DNA from: Carposina sasakii
Taxonomy: Eukaryota > Arthropoda > Insecta > Lepidoptera > Carposinidae
Direction of reading: 5' to 3'
DNA: 64,000 nt
NCBI GenBank assembly: GCA_014607495.2
Contig: CP053155.1
Location: 10,726,001-10,790,000 of the forward strand
In this document: in pieces, positions 43,546 through 55,117 of the stretch
Layout: every line of letters begins with the position of its first letter
Position numbering within the stretch: the stretch's first letter is position 1
Made by a program: the position numbers and the translations under genes
Notes under the pieces: generated by a model
Seen by the model: the letters and a program-made list of their open reading frames with translations, nothing else
Databases searched by the model: none
Told to the model about the DNA's origin: nothing

Positions 43546-44537
43546 TTTTAAATAATTTTGAAATTTATTTTCATTACGCTGCGGGAAAGTTGAATGAATG
43601 AAAAACCTTAGCTACAACGGCTACTAGCTGGTCAATCTGCAGCCTCTATGGACAGTTAAATCTATCTTCAAAATACCTCTAAATCCTACCAAATCCGGGG
43701 CACACTCTAGTAGGCCTCTCAAATTCGCGAGAACCCTTTTCGAAGATTTATAACTCAAACTCCGCACTGTACTTACTTAGTTCATTCACTACCAAGTGTA
43801 TCAATCTTTTACTGTCGCTGAAAGCTGACTTATCTTTACACCTGCATCGCCAGATTTTGCACCTTATCTCGATGGTATAAAGTTGTTATAGATAGAAAAA
43901 AATATTATGGATATGGTTAGTATTATATAAAGAGGCAGAGTTTGTGTTGACACTTGTACTTAGGAGATTTCCATTGACCTACTAACTTTGTGAGGAAATG
44001 CACGTCATTGTTGATGAGAGAATATTAAAGGTTAGGTACTGTGGCTCTTACCTGCGGTGTCATTGCAAAAATCTTTAGCTATTTTTCAATATGTGCATGA
44101 GGCGTAATTTGGAAGTTTCGATCAGCTTTTTTCAGTTAGATTCCGTAAAAAGGATTCTCCCAAAAACTCCATTGAAACACATACTTACTCGTATGTATTT
44201 ACTTTCTCGTGTTCTTTCCAATCTTTGAAAAAATAACATATTTGTCACAGTAATTTATAACTTCCACATTGACATCAAAATAACATTGAAAATTATATCA
44301 CACTTTGTAGTGCAACTATTTCTGACAAGGGCGTTTTTTGTATAGCTCTTTATCAATTAATCATTTCACGTCGAAACTGAATTTAGCAGTACATCAATAA
44401 ACTAAGATACTCTGAATATTACAAATTAATATATGTATTTAGACACTTAAATTATTACAATCAAAAGAATTACTTTGGGTCACTCCAACAACTTTAAACA
44501 TAAAATGTATTTTTACTAGTATATCCATACTTTATTT
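43546..44537. other. no recognisable feature
   Basis: AT-rich with nothing assignable. Confidence 0.45.
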
Positions 44538-44550
44538 TAGAATAGAATAG

Positions 44551-44661
44551 TAATTGACCCGGAAGCTCAGTTGGTGAGAGCTCTGCACGGTTTGCAAGAG
44601 GTCGTGGGTTCGAGTCCCACTCGGGTGAAGAATTTTTTCATTTCTTTATTAATAATTTTTA
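44551..44661 (+). mobile_element. 111-bp tRNA-like SINE, copy 3 (family S)
   Basis: A perfect 13-bp direct repeat, TAGAATAGAATAG, flanks it (44538-44550 and 44662-44674). The head is GACCCGGAAGCTCAGTTGGT with box B GTGGGTTCGAGTCCCAC and CGGGTGAAGAATTTTTTC. The tail is TTATTAATAATTTTTA. The head folds well at the acceptor and T arms. This is the best-preserved of the four copies. Gain of the same tail on each copy argues for retroposition of one master RNA and against separate tRNA genes. Confidence 0.9.
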
Positions 44662-44674
44662 TAGAATAGAATAG

Positions 44675-44840
44675 TTTTTTATTTGGGAATTACAAATACA
44701 CGGACAAAAACAACATAGAACAAGATAATAGAAATAGGGTAGAAATAGTTACATCAAAAGTAAGTAGTAGGTAGGTAGGTAGAAGCAGACATGTAAAGAA
44801 GAACAATAAGAAGAACTGTGTGCCCTATTTGGAGCCCACA
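44675..44840 (-). repeat. possible minus-strand retroelement tail
   Basis: TTTTTTATTTGGGAATTACA is followed by a more complex segment ending GTGCCCTATTTGGAGCCCAC. On the minus strand this is an AATAAAAAA-type end, and the 44.55 kb SINE landed against it. A (GTAG)n run is at 44768-44780. Family unknown. Confidence 0.35.
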
Positions 44841-47800
44841 AATTTTACACCACTAATTAATTAGATTCATCTGTAATACCAATATTACATAGAGTTTTTA
44901 TCTTTTATTTAGCAAATAAACTCAAAAACTCCTTGGCAGATATCAAAAATACTTTACTTTATAGACGAGTAGAATGTAGGTTGCATTTTACCCCAAGCCA
45001 AAAAACTCGTTCCTATATTTCCCTTGATAAATTTGGAATGTTACGGGAAATAAAAAAAAACTTAAGTAAATACATTTACCCACATAAGTTTTGAATGAAA
45101 AAATATTTTACAAAATAGTGTAGTAAAAGCGAAGCACTAGAGATTTCCTCGGTTTACTTACAGCAAGGAGAACATAACAGGAAGACACATTCTGTAGTCC
45201 ACGCAGCAAAAGTCGCGGCCAACAGCTGGTCATAGAATATCTTTAAAGTTAAGAAGAACTTCCAGGAAATGAAATCAATTTGCTTCATGAAATATACTGG
45301 GAATGACGCATTAAAATTTGGAATAACAATGGAAATATTTCCACGATGAAAAATGATATTAATTAACGTGGAGTATCATTGAATTCCAGCCAAAATAAAA
45401 ATACCATTTTGGCGTATATTTTTAGGATAAAACCAATTTATTTATAAATAAACTCTATCAATCTCAGTATATGGACTACGAGCAGGCCAAAGTATATTTG
45501 AGATTATTTTGTGAAGTGTGTGAATTAATGTTTATCTTTTATTAAAGTTCTTGATTTCGAATACTTGTTAAAAATAAAGTACTCATAGGAATACTTGGGT
45601 AAATTGTTTGGTTATGAATATTGTACTTTACTAACCCACTACCTATGGTAGACTCAAACGTAATAAACGCATCATGGTATAAATAAATAAAAAATAACTA
45701 ATTTATTAGGTGTGATGTCAGTGATACTAAATCAATCCCTAGCGATATTACTTTATTATAATTAAATCATTAAAAATATTACAACTAGCAACTTTATTGC
45801 TTAGCAGAACTAATATTATTGAAAATTCTGCATTATGCCAGCTACACACCGGCCAATTTACTACGTTGTCTATAAATTTGGGACTTTCGTAAATTTCCAA
45901 TATAAGAATCTAAGAAAATTTTGATCGATGAAAATAACTTTAATGTGATCGTGTTCGTACACTGTCTGTTTTTCTGTTAAAACGATATTAATGCGTTTTT
46001 TGCTATGATTCTATATTATTGTTCGAGATAAACATAATCACAATGCAATCGGGACCAATTTGTCGACTAGCAAATTCTGTACGTACCCAAATTCTATTTA
46101 AATTTTCAATTTGAGCAATAGCTGAGATCGGCTAGTTTTAAGTATAGGTAGTAATTATGTCAGTCTACTTGTAAACTCATAATTACCTATCATTGCAGTC
46201 ACTCCGTGTATAGCATCCTTAGCTAACTAATTTTATATCTACAAGTAAATTGCAGCAATAAAGCTATAAAATAAAGTCATTTTGTTTATTCTATCATTAA
46301 CTTGTTTTAACTCTAATGGTTTCGTATTAATCGCTTTTGACTAAAAGTGGTCTTGCTTGAAAACAAGAGGTTTTGATATATATTTTGTATGTTTACAAAA
46401 TTAGAGGTATTATTTGAAATATGATAGGTACATCAGTCTTGGGTATTAATAAATGATTATTTTTTCTTGTACGCGAGCACTACCTTGAAAACTCTTGTAG
46501 GTAAAAGTCCTTTTATACATATATTATACTATACGGCTGTCACATGTTCCTAAAATGGAGTAGTTAGAACTTCAGAATCACGGAGGAGTTTCGAAAGTCA
46601 CGTGTAGCATAAGTGGGGGCAATTCTTGAAAATCTTTGAGCTGAAACGCAACCACTAACGAACCGTTATCGAAACGCATTGCAAAGCAATATATACTTAC
46701 CGCTTGAGTAATAAGGTATATTTTAGCATGCATCGGTCACGAGTGTGAAGTAAAGTAATTATTGCATTGTTCTGAGCGTCTACAACGGTTCCGTTTCGGC
46801 TTCGTTCCAACTCGAGACTTTTCGAAATTGGCCCCTAGGGACAAGTTGCCAGTTCTACATCTATGTGAACGCCCTTGAGTTCCTAAGTTAACTCTTGCGG
46901 AAGGAGATGCAGGTGATGTATTCAAGTGACGAATTCATTTCGAGGAAGAAAATGATAAAACTGCAATAACTTTTATTCGAGCTTCCATTTCCAAGTAAAC
47001 TAGAACGTAATCAATACCCCTCGTAGCTCTCTCCATTGTCATATCTCCCGTTGCAGAGACTAATGTTTTTCCGATATGGAGCCTTGAAGTGCATCGAGAT
47101 TCCTAAAATATATTAAAGTTTATAGACCGAGCTCTAACTAACGAAGGTCTGGTTAAAATATATTTATTACATGACTTGTGTTATAAAAACATTGCGTGCG
47201 ATCTTATTAAGTACATACTTAAAAACTTTAAACCATGTTTGCCAGGATACAACTATGGGATCATGATGAATTTATTAGTTAATAAAAATAATTATTATCT
47301 TAGTGCTATATTTTACTTTTGGATACAAAATATTATTATACCCTGAACTAATGTTATATCTACGTCACGTAATATTAGAGGTAGACTTACAATTTACATA
47401 CACAGTTTTTTTATAATAATAATATATTCAATGGACACACATTTTATGTACATGGGTACATTACATACATTTAAATATCTTACGCTATGGATAGGTAAAT
47501 AATAATACGATTCCTGAACTAGGCTGAGCCTGCGTTTCAGGTGATAAAGTTCTTATTAACTTATAAAACAAATTAACAATTGAAAATAGCATACTACTAA
47601 GAAGAATACGTTTCTTAACTATTTAAAAACTTAATTACTTATCAACTAATAACAGATTTTGTGTGTCATCATAACATAAAGTTTTTAAGTACCTATCAAC
47701 TATCAGTTAAAATTGTTAAGTTTAAGATAAGTTTATTATTGCTCTTTTGCTACAAAGTTGTAACAAAAGTATATTAGTTATTCACTATTTACCCAAATAA

Positions 47801-47890
47801 TTTGTTGAGATAACGATAAACCATTCATCATTACATTACATAATTTACATCATCGAAGTTTCATCATTAACATCTGTTTAAAAGTCAATG
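44840..47890. other. long stretch with no recognisable feature
   Basis: About 3 kb without a named repeat. From 46.56 to 47.10 kb the GC content rises and the sequence looks unique. The 62-aa minus-strand frame at 46737-46925 lies here, but no domain or splice signal supports it. Confidence 0.4.
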
Positions 47891-47896
47891 TCAATC

Positions 47897-48195
47897 ATGT
47901 ATCTTAAAACTTACCTTAAGGTAGCAATCTAACAAAGAAATTAAAAAACGACGTTGGTATTTAAAAAAATTAGTGTAGCATCGGCTAAACATGGCTGTGA
48001 GATTTCCATTTTAATCCTGCAGTTCCGACTTTGACTAACCCATTTTCGAAACACAGTTGTGTCTGTGTGTCTATATGGTACTTCCTTATCATTCAAATCA
48101 AAATCATATCAAAATACACTTGATTTTTTAAATACCAACGTCGTTTTTTAATTTCTTTATTAGATTACTACCTTAAGGTAAGTTTTAAGATACAT
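47897..48195. mobile_element. 299-bp element with ~73-bp inverted arms
   Basis: ATGTATCTTAAAACTTACCT and TTAAGGTAG…GACGTTGGTATTT (47897-47969) are mirrored by 48124-48195, with two mismatches noticed. Between the arms is a family R fragment (AACATGGCTGTGAGATTTCC, AAACACAGTTGTGTCTG). It is either a MITE that captured or was hit by family R, or a segmental inversion-duplication around it. I see no target duplication. Confidence 0.8.
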
Positions 48196-48389
48196 TACGT
48201 CACAGCAGCTTGGGCTATAAAAGTTGTCCTTTATTGCTTCGCATTACCATTCTAAACGACTGAGGTCTTGCATCGGGAACGTTTCGCTACGGATTTATTT
48301 ACGTCCTTATATAGATAGATAAAAAAATAAATACTTTCGTAACTCTCAACGAATCGATCCTATAAAAACCACAAAAGTCTTGTATTGTT

Positions 48390-48605
48390 TTAAAACCTGT
48401 GCTGATGTGAGTCTTTACTAGAATACATCAGCTGCATCTCCATCCGTGCATGTCGTAATAGTCGACTAACTCGGACATTCTCTCAGGCGAAAAGCAAGCA
48501 ACTTGTTACTGATTATTAATCTGTACCCCCTATGCTATGGGATCTCCTGTATTAGCAGTTCTGGCTACCTAATTTAGGGAACACAATTGTGTAAGTTATA
48601 TGCGG
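48390..48605 (+). repeat. dispersed family R repeat, best copy
   Basis: Runs CTGTGCTGATGTGAGTCTTT, AGAATACATCAGCTGCATCT, GTGCATGTCGTAATAGTCGA, TCTCAGGCGAAAAGCAAGCA, CCCCCTATGCTATGGGATC, AGTTCTGGCTACCTAATTTA and ACACAATTGTGTAAG. This copy is the reference for the family in my notes. Confidence 0.75.
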
Positions 48606-48651
48606 CTATAGCTGTTTGAATCACAAACCTACTCTCGGCAAACTAGTATAG

Positions 48652-48990
48652 TATCTATACATATAATAAAAATGTAACGGATCGCTGTCTGTACATGGAA
48701 GATATATAAGAAAAAAAATTATAGAATACCTTTATCAACGCAATAGTACCCAAAACAATGATTTTTTGAATTTTTGTCTGTTTGTCGGTTTATCTGTGCG
48801 TTTGTGCACGCTAATCTCAGAAATGGCTGAACCAATTTCGATGCAATTTTCAGGAATATATTTTGACAGGTCCCACTTAACATATAGGCTACTTTTTATC
48901 CCGGGAAAACGTTTTTATCCCGGATAATTTCGATGTATTGATTTTTTTTGCTGTAGTCCACGCGGACTGAGTCGCGGGCGTCCACTAGTA
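48652..48990 (-). mobile_element. complete CTAGTGGACGCCCGCGAC element (family L), copy 2
   Basis: The ends TATCTATACATATAATAAAA and GGGCGTCCACTAGT are the exact reverse of those of the 29.03-29.36 kb copy. Interior phrases such as AACGGATCGCTGTCTGTACA, CTGAACCAATTTCGATG and TTTTATCCCGGATAATTTCG align throughout. Confidence 0.85.
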
Positions 48991-48999
48991 TTAAATATA

Positions 49000-49635
49000 T
49001 CCATAACTCTCTTCTCAATGTGACTGCGACAAGTATATTCATCGAAATTTAATGTGCCTGCTTTGATATCCTATTAGATCATCGTGATAAAAAGTATATG
49101 CAGGTACTTTCCCTCTGACATGGCTTTTAATTTCCCATAGGAATATGCAAAGATTGATGCATATAAATAACATTACGGCATTCTGTAAGCGACAATAAAT
49201 ACATCTTTATACTCGTACATATTAGAGCTTGTCTGGGTAATTGATGAAAAAAAATAACAATGTTTTAAAGTGGTACCTACTTACTAAATGGGCCGTATTG
49301 TGTTGCCTTAGCAGACGATCAGGTACCTATGTAATATATGTAAAAATCAGATAAAATATTACGGTGACGAACTACTACTACTTCTTTAACTACTTGTCTA
49401 AAGCCCTCATGTCACCGCTAAACAAATAACAATCGGCACCAATACCGAGTGAAATTTGGCTGCCATCTTCCATCATAAAACTGGTTACAACAAAACGGAC
49501 CAAAGGTGTGATATTTGTGTATTTGCCGCTTATTCTCTAATTCTATTGCGAGAATATGCAGATGCAGTATTAATTTACATATAGCAACAACATCTTTGTA
49601 TAGTTCTCTGACATTATTTCGCGTGCTCACATTTA
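49000..49635. other. no recognisable feature
   Basis: AT-rich. The 70-aa minus-strand frame at 49418-49630 lies just outside the LINE 3' end and has no recognisable domain. Confidence 0.4.
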
Positions 49636-49637
49636 TA

Positions 49638-50614
49638 ACAAGATTTATTTATAACAAAAACAACCATATTATAAAGCATTACAGCTTGCGCTAATGCGCC
49701 TTGAAATGTAGATAATATGATAACTTTAACAATCATAATGTGCATTAAAATATCAGATAAAAAATAGGCATTCATGCTCACTCATTCACCATCTCACAGT
49801 ATCTCAGACACTCACGACTCACAGACGGCCATGCACTCATAAACAGATCACACTCTGGTGCTGATGCCAAGAGTGCATTTAGCATTGTTAGTGCGCGGAG
49901 AAGTGGCGAGTTTTTGTGAGCTACCGTACGTGCTGGCAGGACGGCCAGCAGCGCGTGCCGGCGAGGTCTAAGGCAAATCTTAGGGACATCGGGGACAAAC
50001 AGTCTTACCAGCTGCTCGACAAGTACCGGACAATCGGAGTCGCCACGCAAAGCATGACAGCCTGTCAACATGAGGTTGTGGTTACACCTTACTTCCAGAG
50101 AGTTGAAACCCAAGGCTCCTTGTAGAAATTTTGTAGGGTAAAGGAAAGGGTAATACCCGTACGTTTTCTTGTAGAGAAATCTTAGGAAAGCCTTCTGGAC
50201 CTTCTCTAGAAGCAGGGCGTAAGTACACTCACACGGATTCCATACTATAGACGAGCTCTCTATCTTACTCCTTACCAAGGCGGTATATACGAGTTTAATA
50301 TCCCTGGGATCCCCAAACTCTCGGCAGTTTCGGATCACAAAGCCCAGAGTCCGAAAACAGCTAGAAGCAAGTTTTTTCATATGCTCGTGAAAAGTGAGGC
50401 AGTCGTCGAATACAACTCCCAAGTCCCTCATGAAAGTGACGCGTTTAATTAGCTCTACTCCAAGAGTATACTGACCATCCAAGGGTCGGCATTTGCGGTC
50501 GAAAGTCATACATAGCACTTGGATGGTGTTAAATAGGAGCTTCTTTCTATGGCTCCACTGGTATGCCGAGTTGATATCCTCTTGTAACGACTCACAATCA
50601 GCTTTTTGTTCAAC
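49638..50614 (-). pseudogene. jockey-like LINE reverse transcriptase, 3' part
   Basis: An open frame of 279 codons runs on the minus strand from 50614 to the stop at 49778-49780, and no start codon is needed. It opens VEQKADCESLQEDINSAYQW, then SHRKKLLFNTIQVLCM, RDLGVVFDDCLTFHEHM, TALVRSKIESSSIVWNP and FLRFLYKKTYGYYPFLYP. It ends AWPSVSRECLRYCEMVNE. This is the thumb and C-terminal part that follows the palm of jockey/I-type reverse transcriptases. The YADD active site should lie upstream and is missing because the element is cut at about 50615. The 3' UTR with CAAGGCGCATTAGCGCAAGC continues to about 49640. The intact frame suggests a young copy. Its twin 3' end is at 4.93 kb. Confidence 0.9.
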
Positions 50615-50619
50615 TCATA

Positions 50620-51070
50620 CACATACTCGTACTCTACGATATATGGCGGAAAATATCAGCTGACCATGAATCCGCCACTTATTTGAGATTGGCTGCTATA
50701 ATAGTCAGAAGGATGTTTATATTACATTGATTATCCGAAGTACTTAATACGTATTGCTAGTGACATACAATCTGACCGTACTTTTCTCAGCAATCTAGTG
50801 CTATCTTGTTACGTTATTAGTTATTACATCCTACATATAGCGCCCAGTAATCATACCACTTTACGGTGTATTTAGAATCTCAACTAAGTAGGTATGTAAT
50901 GGGTTAAACTGCATATAATTTCAAATTACATATTTAGCAGTTTAATTCGCTGTATCCGTTTGGAGGGAAAAGTTTATATACCGCTGATTTAACTTACCGT
51001 AAGATTTGTAAGTTTATCTGAATGGTCTACTTCTAGAAAAATCATCTATTTTATGGGTTAATGTGAGAAT
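50620..51070. other. no recognisable feature between two LINE fragments
   Basis: AT-rich DNA separating the two divergently placed LINE remnants. Confidence 0.45.
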
Positions 51071-51078
51071 ATTATTCG

Positions 51079-51114
51079 TCATCGATTGTTTTATTTCGGT
51101 AAAACAATCGATGA
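51079..51114. repeat. perfect 15-bp stem with 6-nt loop
   Basis: TCATCGATTGTTTTA (51079-51093) is mirrored exactly by TAAAACAATCGATGA (51100-51114) around TTTCGG. It lies a few bases before the 5' truncation point of the following LINE. Confidence 0.9.
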
Positions 51115-51120
51115 AGTCAT

Positions 51121-51990
51121 TACAGATGCTCAAAATATTTAGACTTGCTGACAGAATGGTTTTTACAGAATTTACTAACAATTAATACACAGAAAACATC
51201 ATATATGGTTTTAGCAGCAAAAAACAAAATTGTACCCGATCATGCACCTGTCAAAATAAATAACGAACCAATAAAAAGATCGCATCAGGAAAAATACTTA
51301 GGGTTACTCATAGACGATAAGTTAACATGGAGACCGCATATTGAGCATGTTAGATCCAAGCTAACATCTTTAGTAGGAGCACTTCGAAAAGTCGCACATT
51401 GTATACCTAATCAGATTAAACACACAATCTACTACTCCTTAGTAAAATCCCATTTAAATTATCTAATTGAAATTTGGGGATCTGCTGCACCAACTAACCT
51501 TAGTCCATTACAGAGAATGCAAAACAAAATTATAAAATCTTTATTCCATTATCCTTTTCACACGCCAACAAAAGACCTATATATAAAAACTAAATTATTA
51601 AATTTATCACAAATATATAAGTATAACACATGCATATTGATAAAAAAAATCGCAACTAACACTATCAAAAGTAATATAGAACTAAACGTAAAAAGTAATA
51701 CTCATAATCTTAGAAATAAATTTAAACTCGACGCAATAGTGCCAAGGACTAATTATGGAAGAAAGACAATACTATTTGATGGAGTACGGTTATTCAATAG
51801 TCTGCCGAACAACTTAAAGAGTTGTACTTGTATGAATGCCTTTAAAAGCAAACTAAAGTTACACTTAGCAGCAGCAAGTACCAGTGTTTAATTTAAGTAC
51901 CTATAACATTTATAACTATTATTATTTATTCCTTTGTATCTCATTATAAGTGAAATGTAAATTTCTTATGAGAATAAAGATCTTTAAACC
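51121..51990 (+). pseudogene. LINE reverse transcriptase, 3' part (jockey/CR1-like)
   Basis: Open from about 51121 to the stop at 51889-51891. Residues read SKYLDLLTEWFLQNLLTINT, EKYLGLLIDDKLTWRPHIEH, IYYSLVKSHLNYLIEIWGSA and LQRMQNKIIKSLFHYPFH, ending KLHLAAASTSV. 'N..KT..M.F…YLG..ID..LTW..H' is the segment right after the catalytic palm of jockey/CR1-type enzymes. The YADD motif is absent through 5' truncation. The 3' UTR has AATAAA at 51972 and ends GATCTTTAAAC. The frame is undamaged for about 255 codons, so the copy looks young. It is a different family from the 49.6-50.6 kb LINE. Confidence 0.9.
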
Positions 51991-51994
51991 TATA

Positions 51995-53115
51995 TTACAA
52001 CGGTTAGCTACTACGTAGTTCAAAATTTCCTATCTTTTTTTTAATTTCCTGTAATGTAGTCTTTATTTTGAGCAATTATTTGATCTAAAAACTAACTTTA
52101 ACTTAATAGAGTAAATCATATAAACTTAAAAACTGAACCGGTTCAGACGAGTATGCAGAATCTACTTACGAGTAAAGTATCGGCATTCTGTAATGAATTT
52201 ATAATTGAATGTCTTGGAATAAATAAATGATTTTTCACTTGCATTTCCATAATCTATAACTCCTTATCCTTAATCGACTCGTGAGAACTTGCTTCAAGTA
52301 ATTGCCAATATACATTGAATTATTAGCTGTATTATTTTATACAAGCAACCGTCCGCGAGTTTGCCTGACGTGAACAGCCTACATGTAATCCTGATGTACA
52401 AGCTCAAATTCCGTTCTGTAATATGTATTAGTACTTTCGCACACGTAAACTTTGAAAGTCCTTCTTATTCCTGCTCCCAATAGAATATCGGGAAATCCTC
52501 TCATAGTGCTCCCCGATATTCCATAAATAATATAAATACCAAACAGCTTTCTATACCCAGTAATTGCGATTATGCATTTTTTGTCAGTCACTCAACAACA
52601 GAAGAGTTTTATAGACAGGATGTAACAGATATAGTGAAATGCTTTTTAAAAAATATAGATAACCTGTCTAAAAAAGTCACAATCAAATACATGTTTTCTA
52701 ATTATTAAATAAATATATCAAACAGTAACAATAAAATATATCAAACAGGTTGGATACCATAAGTGTAGTAATATTGCACCCTCATGTAGGTACTATCACT
52801 TCCTTTAGGACCTTTTTCCAGTCGATTAACGTAATGTCATTACGAACCCCTTATATGTCTTGCAAAAGGGGCTTTAAATATATTGAATTTAATAAAATGT
52901 AATATTTAATAAATTATGACTTTCCAATGAAAAATATTATTTTAACAGTGAAAATTGTAGTGTAAAAGTCATAATTTATTAAATATTACATTTAATTGGT
53001 TCAATTATATTATCATGAGATCATATACCGATTATTTATCAATCATCATCATTATCATTTATCAGCTTCAATATCTGAAACCATAATTATTTTATAAAAT
53101 TCATATTTATATTAT
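51995..53115. other. no recognisable feature
   Basis: AT-rich. CAGGATGTAACAGATATAGT at 52616 looks like a family M left end, but the body decays immediately. A local inverted phrase, TAATATTTAATAAATTATGA/TCATAATTTATTAAATATTA (about 52902-52990), forms a fold-back of about 24 bp. Confidence 0.4.
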
Positions 53116-53119
53116 AAAA

Positions 53120-53230
53120 TTAAGGACCAATTTACCAAATGGTCAGATAGTCTATCTTCAGGATAGAGTAAAGTTGATGCTGTCTCCATCAAAATTAAGT
53201 TTTAAAAAAACACAACTTTATCCTTTAGCT
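53120..53230. repeat. weak relative of the GGCCGA/GGTCAGATAG MITE
   Basis: AAGGACCAATTTACCAAATG, GGTCAGATAGTCTATCTTCA and AGGATAGAGTAAAGTTGATG recall the arms of the 34 and 36.3 kb elements. Too diverged to define its ends. Confidence 0.4.
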
Positions 53231-53234
53231 AATG

Positions 53235-53785
53235 TGACACAAGCTGCCTTAAATAATAATACATTTTCGATATACTCGTATTTATTCATTACCTTTCGAT
53301 TCGATCAGTAATAATTACGTAAGATCTGAGTAACTATTGCTCCATTGCAATACAAGTCAAGTATGCAGATTTTTTATTCCAGTGTAATGGAGTTCTGTTT
53401 CCAAATTAATAAGTACTTATTAGATATTAGTACATGGAATGCACTGGATGCAGGTCTCCCCAGCAATATATTCAGCTACATCATAATACAGCATTGAAAC
53501 AGTTCTGTAAAATTATGTTCACTTGTTTATATAAAAATTGCATATTTTTATTATGTAAAGATAAAGCAAAAGATGATAATTTAGCGGCATAGTTTCACCT
53601 ATGAAAACTTTGCACGTGTAAATGTGGTGTAATTCTTAAGGCACATCCGACTCCTATTTATCATTGGGATCGCTTCATGGCCTTGTCATTTAATTTAGCT
53701 GAGAAATTTAACTCCAACACATGAACTTCGGAAAGATCAATTTTAACGTTACATTAGTAGAATAAACTAAACAGAATAAGGTGCA
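53235..53785. other. no recognisable feature
   Basis: AT-rich. TGCACTGGATGCAGGTCTCC at 53442 may be a very old copy of the LINE tail motif. Confidence 0.4.
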
Positions 53786-53787
53786 TT

Positions 53788-53962
53788 ATGCAATAGTATT
53801 TCTATGCATATCACAAGAGTCGACTATAAAACTTAACGGCGTTCTGTCAGGCTTGTCACTGTTCATCTGGCCCATCTATACTAAATGTTGCTAAAGGACA
53901 TCCTGCGTTCTGGCTACTGACTTTTGGAAACACAGCCGTGTGTCCATATACAGTTATTGTTA
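53788..53962 (+). repeat. dispersed family R repeat, diverged copy
   Basis: ATCACAAGAGTCGACTATAA, GGCGTTCTGTCAGGCTTGTC, GCGTTCTGGCTACTGACTTT and AAACACAGCCGTGTGTCCAT. Confidence 0.65.
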
Positions 53963-54049
53963 TTGGTCAAAGCCATATTATAAATCTTTTGTTGAAACGA
54001 TCGTTGCATTAATATTTTATTAGATAAGGTATATCAAAACATACACAGC

Positions 54050-54395
54050 TAATTAGAAGCGTTGTACTTTCATCATTCTACCCCCTTCTCCCCTCGATTC
54101 CGCACGATTACCCCTGCGTCATTACTGAGCCCGATTGTACGCTTTAGCGCTTTACAGCGCGTTTTCACGTGATTATGTCACACGGTCCTATACATATATA
54201 TTTACAAGGAACGTGACTCCGGAAGAGTGCTGATTCACAGTTTATATTTTCGATGATCTTTAATGCAATAGTTTTAATTTGAAATAAGATGAAAGCTAGA
54301 GTTACCTAGGATTGCTGCGCTGTGTAGCAGCTGTGTCGGAACTTTTGCCACATGTCTGTCGGTATTGTAAAGATAATGTTATTGCTTTCATACGG
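54050..54395. other. unassigned, slightly GC-elevated stretch
   Basis: Contains a pyrimidine-rich tract (CTACCCCCTTCTCCCCTCG) and CGCTTTAGCGCTTTACAGCG. It may be regulatory. I see no gene. Confidence 0.3.
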
Positions 54396-54397
54396 CC

Positions 54398-54690
54398 TCT
54401 ATAATATATAATGTAATAAATAATAATAATAATGTCTCCGACCGTATTTCAGTCCAGCTAGGTGCTCTGAAAATATTACAGAGCACAAACACAGATGCAC
54501 TCTCTTCCTATATTTCGTCACTCTCATAGTCCGATAAGACCGGAGAGAGATCAGGCGCAGGGCCAAGTGTCTTACGTGCTTTTCGAGGCACGAGATAATG
54601 TGACAAGTTACAGGACCATGAGTGGAATTGAACTTACGCGCCCCGCTTGAAAGGCGCATAGCTAAAACCTAGACAATCCTACCATCGGGC
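54398..54690 (-). mobile_element. tRNA-headed SINE (family U), copy 1, inverted
   Basis: The minus strand starts GATGCCCGATGGTAGGATTG, then CAAGCGGGGCGCGTAAGTTC (box B region GTTCAATTCC), CTCGTGCCTCGAAAAGCACG and CTGATCTCTCTCCGGTCTTA. It ends ACTGAAATACGGTCGGAGAC and ATTATT repeats. The copy at 56.6 kb aligns along its whole length. The tail is shared with the LINE fragment at 43.13 kb. The 86-aa frame here is a shadow. Confidence 0.8.
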
Positions 54691-54694
54691 ATCT

Positions 54695-55115
54695 ATAATA
54701 ACAATCATGCCCATTTCTATTTACTCAGGGTTGCCTATTACCCATATTCCGCCAATAGTTTGCACTTTTTCAGAAATTAAGAGAAATTTCTAATCCTAAT
54801 TTTGTAAAGAGGGTGAGAGCATACATGATAAAAATGCTTCTAAAAACTATGAAGGGCTATTACGTTTTTCAAGTATGTACTTGAAAGCATATCAATAAGG
54901 AGAATGAAAAGATTTTCACTCTTTGATTATAATACGGCTATATATGCATTCTGCACTAAGTACATTGGCCCTCATATTACGCATCGTGTATAATGTATCC
55001 TATAGGTATCGTCATAATATGTTGTATATGTTTATATTTTAGATTTTATATGAGGTAATAATTTAAATACGTGAAACACGTATTTATGTGCACAAGGTGC
55101 GCAATAACATGTAGA
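54695..55115. other. no recognisable feature
   Basis: AT-rich with nothing assignable. Confidence 0.45.
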
Positions 55116-55117
55116 CT

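Noticed and set aside
44555..44630. tRNA gene
   Set aside because: Better fold than the 11.4 kb copy, but a 13-bp target duplication and the shared 3' tail mark it as a SINE. A scan with a tRNA covariance model would be the decisive test.
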